NCBI GenBank assembly: GCA_948473115.1
Contig: CAOKWI010000020.1
Coordinates: forward strand, 1-63,968
Reading direction: 5' to 3'
Source of the DNA: an uncultured Lachnospiraceae bacterium
GTDB taxonomy: Bacteria > Bacillota > Clostridia > Lachnospirales > Lachnospiraceae
Length of the DNA stretch: 63,968 bases
Under the pieces are notes generated by a model. The model saw only the letters and a program-made list of their open reading frames with translations. It made no database searches and was not told the DNA's origin. Numbering within the stretch: position 1 is the first letter of the stretch; the number at the start of each line of letters is the position of its first letter. Shown here piece after piece: positions 44,801-53,132 of this stretch. The translations under genes were made by a program, and so were the position numbers.

Positions 44801-46385
44801 CATCGATGGGAGGATTCGTGACCTGGGCGAAGAGCTGCTTAAAATAGTGGAACAGGGGATGGCGGCTCTTGCTCAGGACAGGGATGGGGGTGTCCACACC
44901 CATTGCCGCGATGGCCTCCCCGCCGTTCTTCGCCATGGGCAGAATGCTGGTCTGCAGTTCGTCATAGGTGTAGCCGAAAGCCTTCTGCATCCGCTGGCGC
45001 TCCTCATAGGTGTATTCCGGCACCCGCAGATTGGGGATGTTCAGATCCTTCAGATAGACAAGATTGCTGTCCAGCCACTCGCCGTAAGGCTGCCTGGAAG
45101 CATATTTTTCCTTCAATTCCTCGTCTGAGATCACCTTTCCCTGCACCGTGTCCACCAGCAGCATCTTGCCCGGGCGGAGACGCTCTTTTACCTTGATCTT
45201 CGTGGGATCGATCTCCAGAACCCCCACCTCCGAGGAAAGGATCAGGGTGTCGTCCTCCGTGATCAGATAGCGGGAGGGACGCAGGCCGTTCCTGTCCAGC
45301 ACCGCCCCCATGATATCCCCGTCGGAAAACAGGATGGACGCAGGGCCGTCCCAGGGCTCCATCATGGTAGCGTAATATTGGTAAAAGTCCCGCTTGGTCT
45401 GGGACATGGCCTTGTCGTTTGCCCAGGGCTCAGGAATGGCGATCATCACCGCCAGAGGCAGATCCATACCGCTCATCACAAGAAATTCCAGGGTGTTGTC
45501 CAGCATGGCGGAGTCGGAGCCTGTCTTATTGATGGCGGGCAGCACCTTGTGCATATGCCCCCTTAAATATTCGGACTCCATATTTTCCTCCCGGGCAAGC
45601 ATCTTGTCGGCATTGCCGCGGATCGTATTGATCTCGCCGTTATGTACCATCAGCCGGTTGGGATGCGCCCTCTCCCAGCTGGGGTTGGTGTTGGTAGAAA
45701 ACCGGGAATGCACCACGGCAATGGCGGATTCATAATCCCCGCTCTGCAGGTCCGCGAAGAAGGTCCGCAGCTGTCCCACCAGGAACATACCCTTGTATAC
45801 AATGGTACGGCTGGAAAAGGATACCACGTAAGTGTCGTCGCTGGACTGCTCGAAGAGACGTCTGGCAATGTACAGCTTCCGGTCAAACTCCAGCCCTTTC
45901 TCCACATTGGCAGGCTTCTTTACAAAACCCTGCATGATGTAAGGCATACATTCCACCGCCTTATGCCCCAGCACATTGGGAAAGGTGGGAACCTCCCGCC
46001 ATCCCAGAAATTCCAGTCCCTCCTTCTCCACAATGATCTCGAACATCTTCTTTGCCTGGTTGCGGCGAAGCTCTTCCTGAGGAAAGAAGAACATGCCGAT
46101 ACCATACTCCCTTTCTTTGCCGATCTCGATTCCAAGAGACTTGCATACCCTGGCAAAGAATTTGTGAGGAATCTGGGTCAGGATGCCTACGCCGTCACCG
46201 GTCTTTCCCTCCGCGTCCTTTCCCGCCCTGTGCTCCAGATTTTCAACAATCTTCAAAGCGTTCTCCACGGTGGCACGGCTCTTGCGTCCATTGATATTGA
46301 CGCAGGCTCCGATCCCACAGTTATCATGCTCAAACTCCTGGCGATAAAGGGGAGCCTGAGGAATTTCCTTTTTTACATCAAACAT
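41838..46385 (-). CDS. gltB: glutamate synthase large subunit
   Basis: A 1515-residue enzyme that moves the amide nitrogen of glutamine to 2-oxoglutarate. It has the N-terminal glutaminase domain with the nucleophile Cys23 in NCGIGA (a propeptide of 22 residues would be removed), the central domain, the FMN-binding domain with GYDGGTGAAP, the 3Fe-4S cysteines in CVMMRVCNLDTCPVG, and the C-terminal beta-helix with GGRVVVLG. The ATG at 46385 is set by the SD GAAAGGAG and by the family N-terminus; an open frame to 46700 is only the leader. Full length. Confidence 0.95.
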   Translation of the reverse strand: MFDVKKEIPQAPLYRQEFEHDNCGIGACVNINGRKSRATVENALKIVENLEHRAGKDAEGKTGDGVGILTQIPHKFFARVCKSLGIEIGKEREYGIGMFFFPQEELRRNQAKKMFEIIVEKEGLEFLGWREVPTFPNVLGHKAVECMPYIMQGFVKKPANVEKGLEFDRKLYIARRLFEQSSDDTYVVSFSSRTIVYKGMFLVGQLRTFFADLQSGDYESAIAVVHSRFSTNTNPSWERAHPNRLMVHNGEINTIRGNADKMLAREENMESEYLRGHMHKVLPAINKTGSDSAMLDNTLEFLVMSGMDLPLAVMIAIPEPWANDKAMSQTKRDFYQYYATMMEPWDGPASILFSDGDIMGAVLDRNGLRPSRYLITEDDTLILSSEVGVLEIDPTKIKVKERLRPGKMLLVDTVQGKVISDEELKEKYASRQPYGEWLDSNLVYLKDLNIPNLRVPEYTYEERQRMQKAFGYTYDELQTSILPMAKNGGEAIAAMGVDTPIPVLSKSRHPLFHYFKQLFAQVTNPPIDAIREEIVTSTTVYIGTERNILKESPKNCNVLRVNNPILTNTDLMKIKNMKAEGFKVEVVPITYYKNTSLERAIDRLFVEVDRAYRDGVNILVLSDRGVDENHVPIPSLLAVSALNQYLVRTKKRTRVALILESGEPREVHHFATLLGYGACAINPYLAQESIKELIENHMLDKDYYAAVNDYNNAVLHGIVKIASKMGISTIQSYQGSQIFEAIGIAPEVINKYFCNTVSRVGGITLKDIEAQVDELHSMAFDPLGLGNDLTLDSPGHHKARSGGDEHLYNPAVIHMLQESTRRGDYGMFKQYTAMVNDETSIKNLRGLMDFNYPKKGIDLEQVEPVESIVTRFKTGAMSYGSISKEAHETMAIAMNRLHGKSNSGEGGEELDRLTPGTDGLNRCSAIKQVASGRFGVTSRYLVSAKEIQIKMAQGAKPGEGGHLPGGKVYPWIAKTRHSTPGVSLISPPPHHDIYSIEDLAQLIYDLKNANKDARISVKLVSEAGVGTVAAGVAKAGAQVILVSGYDGGTGAAPRSSIHNAGLPWELGLAETHQTLIMNGLRNKVRIETDGKLMSGRDVAIAAILGAEEFGFATAPLVTMGCVMMRVCNLDTCPVGVATQNPELRKHFRGKPEYVENFMKFIAQELREYMAALGVKTVDELVGRTDLLRVRENLNRRQQEVDLSLILSNPFRESGQKYTFDPKQVYDFELEKTLDEKILLKQLKKAIESGQKRSVEVDVSNTDRTFGTILGSEITKRLGDNVEEDTYHVLCKGAGGQSFGAFIPKGLTLELVGDSNDYFGKGLSGGKLVVYPPAGSRFDASENIIIGNVALYGATSGKAFINGVAGERFCVRNSGALAVVEGVGDHGCEYMTGGRVVVLGTTGKNFAAGMSGGIAYVLDEGNDLYKRLNKEMVSSGEITSKYDVLELKGMIQEHVALTNSEKGKRILDHFEEYLPKFKKIIPHDYERVLKTIVQMEEKGLSAEQAQIEAFYANTRK

Positions 46386-46691
46386 TGCCGTTGCTCCTTT
46401 CTGTTGTCTTACTCTGCTTCTCAGTCGATTGCCCCACGGAAATGAACAGACTCGTAAGACTTTGCTTTCCTGCTCACGCTTCTGACTCTGCTGTCCTTGA
46501 GCAGACCCGAAAAGCTGCGCTTTCCTGCTCAACGTATGTTGAGCATGTTCGCGTTGCTCGTCATAAGCTCTTGCCCACACCTGCCCATGCAAGCATGGCA
46601 GTTGTGCACAAGCGCTTCTGACTCTGCTCATTCGCGCAAAACGAAGACGCAATAAGGCATTCATGCGCCTCATTGCGTCTTCGTTGAAAAT
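46386..46691 (-). promoter_or_regulatory. structured 5' leader of gltB
   Basis: About 300 nt of transcribed leader if the promoter at 46692-46720 is used. It starts with an 18-bp stem, ACGAAGACGCAAT-A/G-AGGC pairing with GCCT-ATTGCGTCTTCGT (46641-46684), followed by TTTTGCG, which looks like an attenuator or terminator. Further on are two copies each of AGCAGAGTCAGAAGCG and GAGCAGGAAAGC, and hairpins CCATGC-AA-GCATGG and GCTCAAC/GTTGAGC. The arrangement suggests transcript-level control, or an old palindromic insertion. Confidence 0.6.
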
Positions 46692-46720
46692 ACTATACAT
46701 CAGATTTTCCTATCTGTAAA
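46692..46720 (-). promoter_or_regulatory. gltB promoter
   Basis: On the minus strand -35 TTTACA (46715-46720), 17 bp, extended -10 TGTATAGT (core 46692-46697). Confidence 0.7.
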
Positions 46721-46738
46721 TAAAAACTTTTTCGTAAA

Positions 46739-46780
46739 TTGTCAGACAATCTGACAACTCGTTTTATGCAAACGTATTAT
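46739..46780. promoter_or_regulatory. operator between gltB and the LacI regulator, with its promoter
   Basis: A perfect palindrome TTGTCAGA-CAA-TCTGACAA (46739-46757) lies 19 bp upstream of the gltB -35. On the + strand its right arm provides CTGACA (46751-46756), an acceptable -35 with TATTAT (46775-46780) 18 bp later, which would serve the LacI gene. A further TCTGACA half-site follows. The 8-bp arms and central position suit a regulator acting on both genes. Confidence 0.6.
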
Positions 46781-46894
46781 TCTGACATTTTCCGTTTTTG
46801 AAAGACTTCCTTCATTACGTTTTCCATTCATACCGCTACCATTTGCATTTTTCCCCGATTTATGATAGCGTAATAGTCGTAAAGGAGAAACATC

Positions 46895-47914
46895 ATGGCA
46901 ACGATCAAGGAAATAGCATTACTGGCAGGCGTTTCCCGGGGGACGGTGGACCGTGTGCTCAATCACCGGGGAAGCGTAAATCAAAAAACCGCGGAAAAGA
47001 TAAAACGGATCGCCAGGGAACTGGACTACAAGCCGAACCGCGCCGGACTGGTGCTGGCAGCGCAGAAAAAAAAGCTGAAGCTGGGCGTTATCCTGTTTTC
47101 ACCGGAAAATCCATTTTATGTGGATGTGCTGGCAGGTGTAAGCGAGAAGTCCGAGGAGCTGGCCGGCTACAACTGTACCGTGATCGTCAAGCAGATTGCC
47201 ATGGATCTGGAAGCACAGCTGAATGCCATAGCAGAACTTGTGGCCGAAGAAGTCAACGGCATTGCCCTGGCTCCCTACAATGACGACTGCATCCGGGAAC
47301 GCATTAACGCCCTGTCCAGACAGGGTATCCCTGTGGTCACGCTGAACACGGATATTGAAAATTCTGACCGGCTCGCCTATGTAGGAAGCAATTATGAGAA
47401 GAGCGGCTCCACTGCCGCAGGTCTGCTGCAGCTCATGACCGCAGGACAGGTCAACGTAGGCATCATCACCGGCTCTTCCCAGATCCTTTGCCACACTGAG
47501 CGGATCGCGGGCTTCCAGAAAACCCTGCGCCCTTACCGGAAGCGCATACATATCTCGGATGTCATCGAAGTACATGATGACGAGATCGAAAGTTACGAGA
47601 AAACGTTCCAGCTGCTGCGCGACCACCCTGAGATCAATGCACTGTATTTCGCTGCAGGCGGGGTCTATGGCGGCTGCCGTGGCGTCACTGCACTGGGACG
47701 TCAGAACCGGATGTCCATCGTGGCATACGACCTGGTTCCCACCACCAGGGAACTGATCAAAAAGGGGATCATTTCCGCCGTGATCTGCCAGCAGCCCAAA
47801 GTACAGGGCAGCAGACCCCTGGATCTGCTTTTCGCCTACCTGACCACAGGGGAATTACCGGAGAAAGAGCAGTATTACGTCGCCGTGGACATCCGCATCA
47901 AAGAGAACCTATAA
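46895..47914 (+). CDS. LacI family transcriptional regulator
   Basis: A 339-residue repressor. The helix-turn-helix (residues 1-25, ATIKEIALLAGVSRGTVDRVL) and hinge helix (about 45-58) are followed by a two-lobed sugar-binding domain with LGVILFSPENPFYVDVLAG and VALGRQNRMSIVAYDLVP-like regions, closest to the ribose/multiple-sugar type. It has no sugar-transport genes beside it. The SD is AAAGGAG. It converges with the lipoprotein gene, the two stops overlapping by 6 bp. Confidence 0.9.
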   Translation: MATIKEIALLAGVSRGTVDRVLNHRGSVNQKTAEKIKRIARELDYKPNRAGLVLAAQKKKLKLGVILFSPENPFYVDVLAGVSEKSEELAGYNCTVIVKQIAMDLEAQLNAIAELVAEEVNGIALAPYNDDCIRERINALSRQGIPVVTLNTDIENSDRLAYVGSNYEKSGSTAAGLLQLMTAGQVNVGIITGSSQILCHTERIAGFQKTLRPYRKRIHISDVIEVHDDEIESYEKTFQLLRDHPEINALYFAAGGVYGGCRGVTALGRQNRMSIVAYDLVPTTRELIKKGIISAVICQQPKVQGSRPLDLLFAYLTTGELPEKEQYYVAVDIRIKENL

Positions 47915-49792
47915 GGAAAAGCCAAACGCCTCATAAGGCACAATGATCTCCTGTTCCCCCTGCGCGTAGCCATGGATCTCGTATGGATCAAAATGGATGC
48001 CGATGCCCTCCTCCGACAGGAAGAAGCGCTTTTCCTCCAGAAGCTTGGCCTGCCAGCTCTCGTCATCGGTCCCCCACATGGCGATTAGCTCCACATAAGG
48101 CGCTATGATCCCACAGACCTCCTCCGGGGTTTTCCCTGTCATATCTGTGATGGATACCCTGTTTCCCGTATGCATGTCAAACGTATAATAGACCGTACCG
48201 TGCTGGCCATGGGCGGCGCCCTTCCAATACTGTTGCCAATACAGGGCTATGCCCACATAGTCCCCGTCCAGCCAGACCACATGGTAGCTGTCCGAAAGCT
48301 CCACATAGTCGCCTCCCCATTCCTCCAGTACATCCGGGTTATCACTTTCGCTGTTTTCTTTCACCGCTTCCCGGAATTCTTCCATGGCAGCCATATCCCG
48401 CGCATACAGATCTTCCAGGAAATCATTGATTTTCCCCAAAGCGCCCTCGTCCTCCTTAAAAAGAACCCTGGTAATGCTGTAGTCAACCCTGGCCCCGGTA
48501 TGTGTATCCGTCCATTCATAGTCGGTGCATTCCCTGTCCGTGATCTCCCAGCCGGGATTAACACTATATACTGCCACATCCTCTGCTTTCGTTTCCTCAT
48601 CGCCCGTCAGGGGAATTCTCCTGACCACATTGTTTTCCTGTCTCTCAGACACATAATAAAAGTAATCCTCATCAAAATAGGTCACCGGGGAAGCCTGTCG
48701 GACATACAGATCATAAGGCTGGGTAGTCGTCTTTCCCGTCCAGTCCATAAAATGTATGCTCCCGTACCCGCTTTCGGATATTGTGGCATAATATACCCCT
48801 TCCTGATCCCATGCAGTCACATTGCGGTACCCTGACGTTTTCGGGTATGTGCCGATTTCCCGGATTTCCTCAGTATGATCCAGGGGAATGCTATACCAGC
48901 CATTATCTGTCGGAATCACATTAGATTTTGAGACAATAATGGCATCATTTGTGACCGCCCAGACCCTACAACCTTGCGGAATATTCAACATTTCTGTCTG
49001 TTGGGTTTCCAGATCGATCCGCACCCGGCTGCCAGCACCATCCTTCATAAACACATATCCGTAATTCCTCATGGCATAGGGCAGCGTCATCGATGACTCC
49101 CGTCCTCCATCCTCATTGTGCCATCTCGAAAAGTCGCCCTCCGGCAGCCGCCCGTACAAAGTCTCACCCTCCTCGGCAGGTGTGATACCACCGTCCTGGT
49201 CCAAACGGAAATACAGGTTCTCCTCATCGCCGTACTGTTGGATCAGGTAAAGGATATCCTCATAAGTGTCCAGCTGATAGTACTGAAAATAATTGTCGAT
49301 GCGACCATCGGTGATTTCCTGCCCCGGCATGTCCACACTGGCCAGCAGGACAGCTTCCTCACTTCCGTCACTCCTGACCCGGTAAAGATTGCCCTGACGC
49401 TTTCCCAGGGTATTTACATTGGGGATTACCATAAAATATACATAATCTCCCCAGATGCAGAAATCACCGCGCTGGGGAGACGCCGCCTCATACAACACCG
49501 TCTCCTCCAACGTCTCCGGGTCATACCGGCACAGACGATTATTCCAATAGCCATAAAGCCAGCCGTCCACGGTCTGGGTATTTCCCCCCGCATCATCCCT
49601 GAAATACGGCACGCTGCCCATGGAGTATCCGGTCTGTTCCTCGTTCTGTTTTCCGTCATCCGCTAAGCCGGCCTCCGTTTTTCGAGAACTCATTTTCGAC
49701 ATACTTGGTTCACGCACACCACAGGCTGTCACAGCAGCTGTAAATAATACCATGATGAGAAACATATTTATAACCTGCGCCAAATGCTTCAT
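47909..49792 (-). CDS. large lipoprotein with C-terminal DUF3298 domain
   Basis: A 627-residue exported lipoprotein. The signal sequence ends in the lipobox TAAVTAC. Residues of about 50-420 form repeated beta units of the DUF5050/TolB-like propeller type (YFRDDAG, GYWNNRLCRYDPETLEE, YFMVIP...). The C-terminal 220 residues form a DUF4163-DUF3298 pair (YDMHTGNRVSITDMTG and HFDPYEI-like motifs), as in anti-sigma factor RsiV. No sigma factor gene is adjacent. The ATG at 49792 follows GGAGGG; the frame to 49921 is leader. Confidence 0.8.
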   Translation of the reverse strand: MKHLAQVINMFLIMVLFTAAVTACGVREPSMSKMSSRKTEAGLADDGKQNEEQTGYSMGSVPYFRDDAGGNTQTVDGWLYGYWNNRLCRYDPETLEETVLYEAASPQRGDFCIWGDYVYFMVIPNVNTLGKRQGNLYRVRSDGSEEAVLLASVDMPGQEITDGRIDNYFQYYQLDTYEDILYLIQQYGDEENLYFRLDQDGGITPAEEGETLYGRLPEGDFSRWHNEDGGRESSMTLPYAMRNYGYVFMKDGAGSRVRIDLETQQTEMLNIPQGCRVWAVTNDAIIVSKSNVIPTDNGWYSIPLDHTEEIREIGTYPKTSGYRNVTAWDQEGVYYATISESGYGSIHFMDWTGKTTTQPYDLYVRQASPVTYFDEDYFYYVSERQENNVVRRIPLTGDEETKAEDVAVYSVNPGWEITDRECTDYEWTDTHTGARVDYSITRVLFKEDEGALGKINDFLEDLYARDMAAMEEFREAVKENSESDNPDVLEEWGGDYVELSDSYHVVWLDGDYVGIALYWQQYWKGAAHGQHGTVYYTFDMHTGNRVSITDMTGKTPEEVCGIIAPYVELIAMWGTDDESWQAKLLEEKRFFLSEEGIGIHFDPYEIHGYAQGEQEIIVPYEAFGFSL

Positions 49793-49954
49793 GCCCTGTA
49801 TCCCTCCTCGTTTTTTGCATCCGCCATGCTTCCTTTTTTTGTTTTGGCAAGCGTATCCTTGATTCCTATTATTTCTTCTCTTACACCAAAATGCAAGCAT
49901 CATATTTGCATCTTTTTCCACTCATTCATATGGACAGGACTGTCACCCTTAAAT

Positions 49955-50141
49955 GTAACGGTTCAGCCCTCGCCATTCCCAACGAGGTGGGCAAGCCCCC
50001 TCCTAGCCGCACCTGCGGTGCTTTCCGCTGCTTCGCAGCTACCTTTGCTCATAAGACGGCGTTCCCTCAGCCGATATAATCAGCCGAAAATTCGTGCGAG
50101 CACGATTTTCGACTGCTCACATCGGCTGGCTGAACTGTTAC
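49955..50141 (+). repeat. GTAAC...GTTAC palindromic element, family 3 (copy 1)
   Basis: 187 bp bounded by GTAACGGTTCAGCC and GGCTGAACTGTTAC. Flanking 8-mers CCTTAAAT (49947-49954) and CCCTAAAT (50142-50149) match at seven of eight positions, as expected for an old 8-bp target duplication. The interior holds GCTTTCCGCTGCTTCGCAGC then TACCTTTGCTCATAA, shared with the copy at 56361, and an end hairpin TCGTGC-GA-GCACGA within CAGCCGAT/ATCGGCTG. Confidence 0.85.
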
Positions 50142-50170
50142 CCCTAAATTCTTAATTTTATGCGACACTA

Positions 50171-50199
50171 TTGTCATTTACTAGATATTGTATTATAAT
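50171..50199 (+). promoter_or_regulatory. promoter of the tocopherol-cyclase-like gene
   Basis: -35 TTGTCA (50171-50176), 17 bp, -10 TATAAT (50194-50199), 54 bp before the ATG. The palindromic element ends 30 bp upstream. Confidence 0.7.
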
Positions 50200-50252
50200 A
50201 GGAAAAGATACCACGAATTGTTGTTCTCGGCAAAAGTAAAGTGAGACAGTAG

Positions 50253-51380
50253 ATGAATCAGTCCGATTTAAGCAGAAATTCCTGCCTGCTGCGGGGTTCC
50301 CTTACCCGAAAAGGTTATATGCGCTGGTTTCACTCCTTCACAGGGGTGCAGGCAGAAAGCGGGGAATCCCGCACATTTTTTATAGATTACTTCATTATCA
50401 ATCCCGGTCTGGGCAGTGACCAGCCTATTCTGGGGCAGCATCCTTACTATAAAAAGCGGGGGATGAGACCTTCTTACGTGATGATCAAAGCGGGGGTTTT
50501 CCCTGGTTCAGACGGGGAATCCGGCAGACAGATCCATGCGTTTTATCCTATTTCCTCCATGAAAGTCACGGGAGCCCCCATGGTCATGCAGATCGAAGAC
50601 TGCTTTTACAGCGAAAACCACATCAGCGGATTTGTGGAAGTATCACCTGCGGAAGCAAGGCACCGTTCTTTTATGTCCGATGCCGGATGGATGGAGTGGG
50701 ATGTGGAAGTGCACAAAGCGGTGGCCTGCAATACCGGAATCCTGTCGGGCGCCTTTTTCCGCGCGGTAAACGGGCTGGAAAATTTCTGGCATGGAGAAGG
50801 GATCCGCAGCTTTTTCCAGGGCACGGTAACGCTGGACGGGATTGCCTATCAGGTGACTCCCGACACCTGCTACGGCTATGCGGATAAACACTGGGGACGC
50901 AGCTTCGTCAGCCCTCTGTTCCAGTTCGCCTCCGGAAGATTATGCAGCACACGCACCGGCAGGGAGTTGAAGCATTCCGTACTGGCTGTCAACGGCTGCT
51001 GCCCGAGATTTCTTTTCTTCCCTCTCCGCCGCAGGCTGATGATACAACTGACCTACATGGGGGAGGACTATGAATTTGGTTTTGTAAGACCTTTTCTTTT
51101 TTCAAAGCAGAAATGGGAAGTAAAAGAAACAAACAGACGCTTTATCTGGCACATCATGGCGCGGAACAGAACTGCCGTGATCAAAATATCCTGTAGCTGC
51201 ACCAAAGAGCAGTTGATGCAGCTGAACTATGAAACCCCTGAAGGGCACAGACTGAAAAGTCCCCTCTGGGCAGGCGGTGCCGGAACAGGTACCATACAGC
51301 TTTACCGCAGGGAAAAGGGCGGAAAAGAGTTGATCGATACCTTGAAATTAGAAGATGCGGTGTGCCGCTGGCATCAGTAA
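50253..51380 (+). CDS. tocopherol-cyclase-like family protein
   Basis: A 375-residue protein with the lipocalin-like pattern of the tocopherol cyclase family (Pfam Tocopherol_cycl): LRGSLTRKGYMRWFHSFTG at the start, GAPMVMQIEDCFYSENHISG, FFQGTVTLDGIAYQV, and TCYGYADKHWGRSF. No signal sequence. A true vitamin E cyclase is not expected in an anaerobic Firmicute, so it probably binds a different lipid or hydrophobic compound. Its own promoter is strong; the SD is poor. Confidence 0.75.
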   Translation: MNQSDLSRNSCLLRGSLTRKGYMRWFHSFTGVQAESGESRTFFIDYFIINPGLGSDQPILGQHPYYKKRGMRPSYVMIKAGVFPGSDGESGRQIHAFYPISSMKVTGAPMVMQIEDCFYSENHISGFVEVSPAEARHRSFMSDAGWMEWDVEVHKAVACNTGILSGAFFRAVNGLENFWHGEGIRSFFQGTVTLDGIAYQVTPDTCYGYADKHWGRSFVSPLFQFASGRLCSTRTGRELKHSVLAVNGCCPRFLFFPLRRRLMIQLTYMGEDYEFGFVRPFLFSKQKWEVKETNRRFIWHIMARNRTAVIKISCSCTKEQLMQLNYETPEGHRLKSPLWAGGAGTGTIQLYRREKGGKELIDTLKLEDAVCRWHQ

Positions 51381-52074
51381 TCGGCATACCGCACTTTGCC
51401 TCCCAATCCAGGGCTTCCCTCAATCTTCCGGCATGGACATTGGGATAGTCCGTCACAATGGCGATGGCAGGGCAGGCGTCCAGGAAGCCGCCTTTGAGGA
51501 GGACTTTCCGGAAATGGCGGAGCAATGGCTGCTGATGTCCTCCCTTCCTGTTTCCGATACGGATTTTATTCTCCGAAACCTCTGCAGTCTGCCGCAGCCT
51601 TTGTTTTCACAGCAGCAGGTATGATGAGTCTTTTGGGAAGTCGCTGAATGCTTTTTACCACACCTGCGCTTATACAAATGCCAGTACATCCGCTGCTGCG
51701 ACCTCTTCATAAGCCAGTCCAGGTTGCAGACCTGATGGGTGATAAACAGTACAAACATCCCTGCCCCGATCCATTCATGGACTGCCTCACCCAAAACTGA
51801 TAGCCCATCAGGAAAAACAGCGCTATCCGCCCAGGTTCTGTATGATCCCCTTCCAAGGTAAGACGCATACGGGTCTCCACCCCACTGCCGTTAACCCCCA
51901 TATCCTGCAGCGCCATAATCATACTGAACCGTTACATTGACAGCCCCTCCGTGTCCGCTGTTCTCCCGATGGATCGCCCTGACATTATCCGGATACCGCT
52001 CTGCAAATCCTGACAGGCTTTTACTGCCGCCTGTGTCTCTCCGCTGTACCGTCCATACTCTGCCACCCACTCCG
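51381..52074 (-). pseudogene. decayed stretch with DUF4405-like remnant
   Basis: On the minus strand 51650-51915 encodes, in two frames, pieces of a DUF4405-type membrane protein: RIALFFLMGYQFW and then EAVHEWIGAGMFVLFITHQV followed by CNLDWLMKRSQQRMYWHLYK, the family's HEWIGxGxFxxFxxHxxxNxxW pattern. The pieces are joined by a frameshift and lack the N-terminus. The stretch between 51381 and 51640 holds no convincing gene. Confidence 0.55.
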
Positions 52075-52254
52075 GGGCATGAAAAAATACAGACACCCCT
52101 TGGAACCTATGGTCATCTGTATCCTAACACCAATCCTGCAGTTGCCAACAAGCTGACCGGGGTGCTTCAGTATGTGCCTGCCACCCGGAGCGTTACAGAC
52201 TATACCAGCAACCAGCACACTACAGCTTATCATATAGAAGTGAAAAAACACTAA
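52075..52254 (+). pseudogene. tyrosine recombinase C-terminal fragment
   Basis: The frame from GHEKIQTPLGTYGHLYPNTN to the stop at 52254 (59 residues) matches the C-terminal end of phage/ICE-type integrases: GH..., then T-x-x-x-Y with the catalytic Tyr in TYGHLYP and NKLTGVL after it. The catalytic core and N-terminal domain are missing. It marks a lost mobile element at the edge of the AT-rich accessory stretch. Confidence 0.75.
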
Positions 52255-52859
52255 TTAACATAAGACATATCGCTTATTTTTTTGATAAATCTTTTTCCTT
52301 CCTTATTTTCAAACATATAAGAAACTCCACCCGCTAATCCGAACATTTCACTTGTATTTATAGTTTCAATACTTAATCCAAAAAACATTGTATTGAAAAC
52401 GCCCAGCAGATCGCCATGCGAAACAATTATTATATTTTCATCAGCACTTGCCATTACTTCATCAAAGAATGGTTGCAGTCTGTTCCACTCGTCTCTACGG
52501 CTTTCCGCATCAGAGAATAATCTATCATCAACAGTTTTCTCTTGCATTTCAAGATTTTCACGAAGCCATTGAACTGATTTACCACAGCACCTGCCAAGAT
52601 TTCTTTCCCGCAATTCAGTTCTTAAAATCGGGATTAAGCCTAAATACTGACCAACAATGTCAGCCGTTTGTTTTGCGCGTAATAAGTCAGATGAATACAT
52701 CACAAACTCTTTTTCAGATAGCTCTGCTTTTAGTCTCTCTCCAATTCTATTGGCCTGCTCCACTCCTAATTCTGATAATTCCCAATCTGTCCAAGAACCA
52801 ACCATACCATTTGTATGATGAACTGATTGTGTATGTTGAATAGTAATAATTGTTTTCAT
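52251..52859 (-). CDS. histidine phosphatase family protein with QHT in place of RHG
   Basis: A 202-residue phosphoglycerate-mutase-like phosphatase. The catalytic His is present in TIQHTQS, but the usual Arg-His-Gly is Gln-His-Thr. The rest is normal: YSSDLLRAKQTADIVGQYLG, LRERNLGRCCGK and the second His in VSHGDLLG. The missing Arg normally contacts the phosphate, so activity may be altered. The ATG at 52859 follows GGAGGG. The 3' end overlaps the integrase fragment's end. Confidence 0.82.
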   Translation of the reverse strand: MKTIITIQHTQSVHHTNGMVGSWTDWELSELGVEQANRIGERLKAELSEKEFVMYSSDLLRAKQTADIVGQYLGLIPILRTELRERNLGRCCGKSVQWLRENLEMQEKTVDDRLFSDAESRRDEWNRLQPFFDEVMASADENIIIVSHGDLLGVFNTMFFGLSIETINTSEMFGLAGGVSYMFENKEGKRFIKKISDMSYVN

Positions 52860-53015
52860 GCACACCCTCCACTACACTCAATATGCCGCTTTGATTATAA
52901 CATTTCTTCTTTTTATTTACCACCAAAATTTTTTGAGAAAATTTGATTTTGGGACATTTCTGCAACAATTCATTTTTACGATATGTCTATCCAGCAAAGA
53001 AAGGCAGGTATTTCA

Positions 53016-53132
53016 ATGAGTATCTTACAGACAACCGATTTAAAAAAGTATTGCGGCGCCGAGCCGAACATCACCCGCGCTCTGGACGGTGTGACCTTTA
53101 CCGTGGATCAAGGCATAAGGGGGGTGGCATGA
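53016..53132 (+). pseudogene. ABC transporter ATPase reduced to its first 32 codons
   Basis: MSILQTTDLKKYCGAEPNIT and RALDGVTFTVDQG are the start of a LolD/MacB-type ATPase, but the frame then passes straight to GIRGVA and a stop that overlaps the next ATG. Walker A, signature and Walker B are all missing, so an internal deletion of about 200 codons is implied. SD AAAGGCAGG is intact. Confidence 0.8.

Noticed and set aside
46386..46700. N-terminal extension of GltB by 105 residues
   Set aside because: The family N-terminus, the propeptide before Cys23 and a strong SD all support the ATG at 46385; the extension is leader with hairpins.
51181..51525. 114-codon minus-strand frame with VTDYPNVHAGRLREALDWEA
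   Set aside because: Half of it is antisense to the tocopherol-cyclase-like gene and no family could be recognised; possibly a remnant but not supportable.
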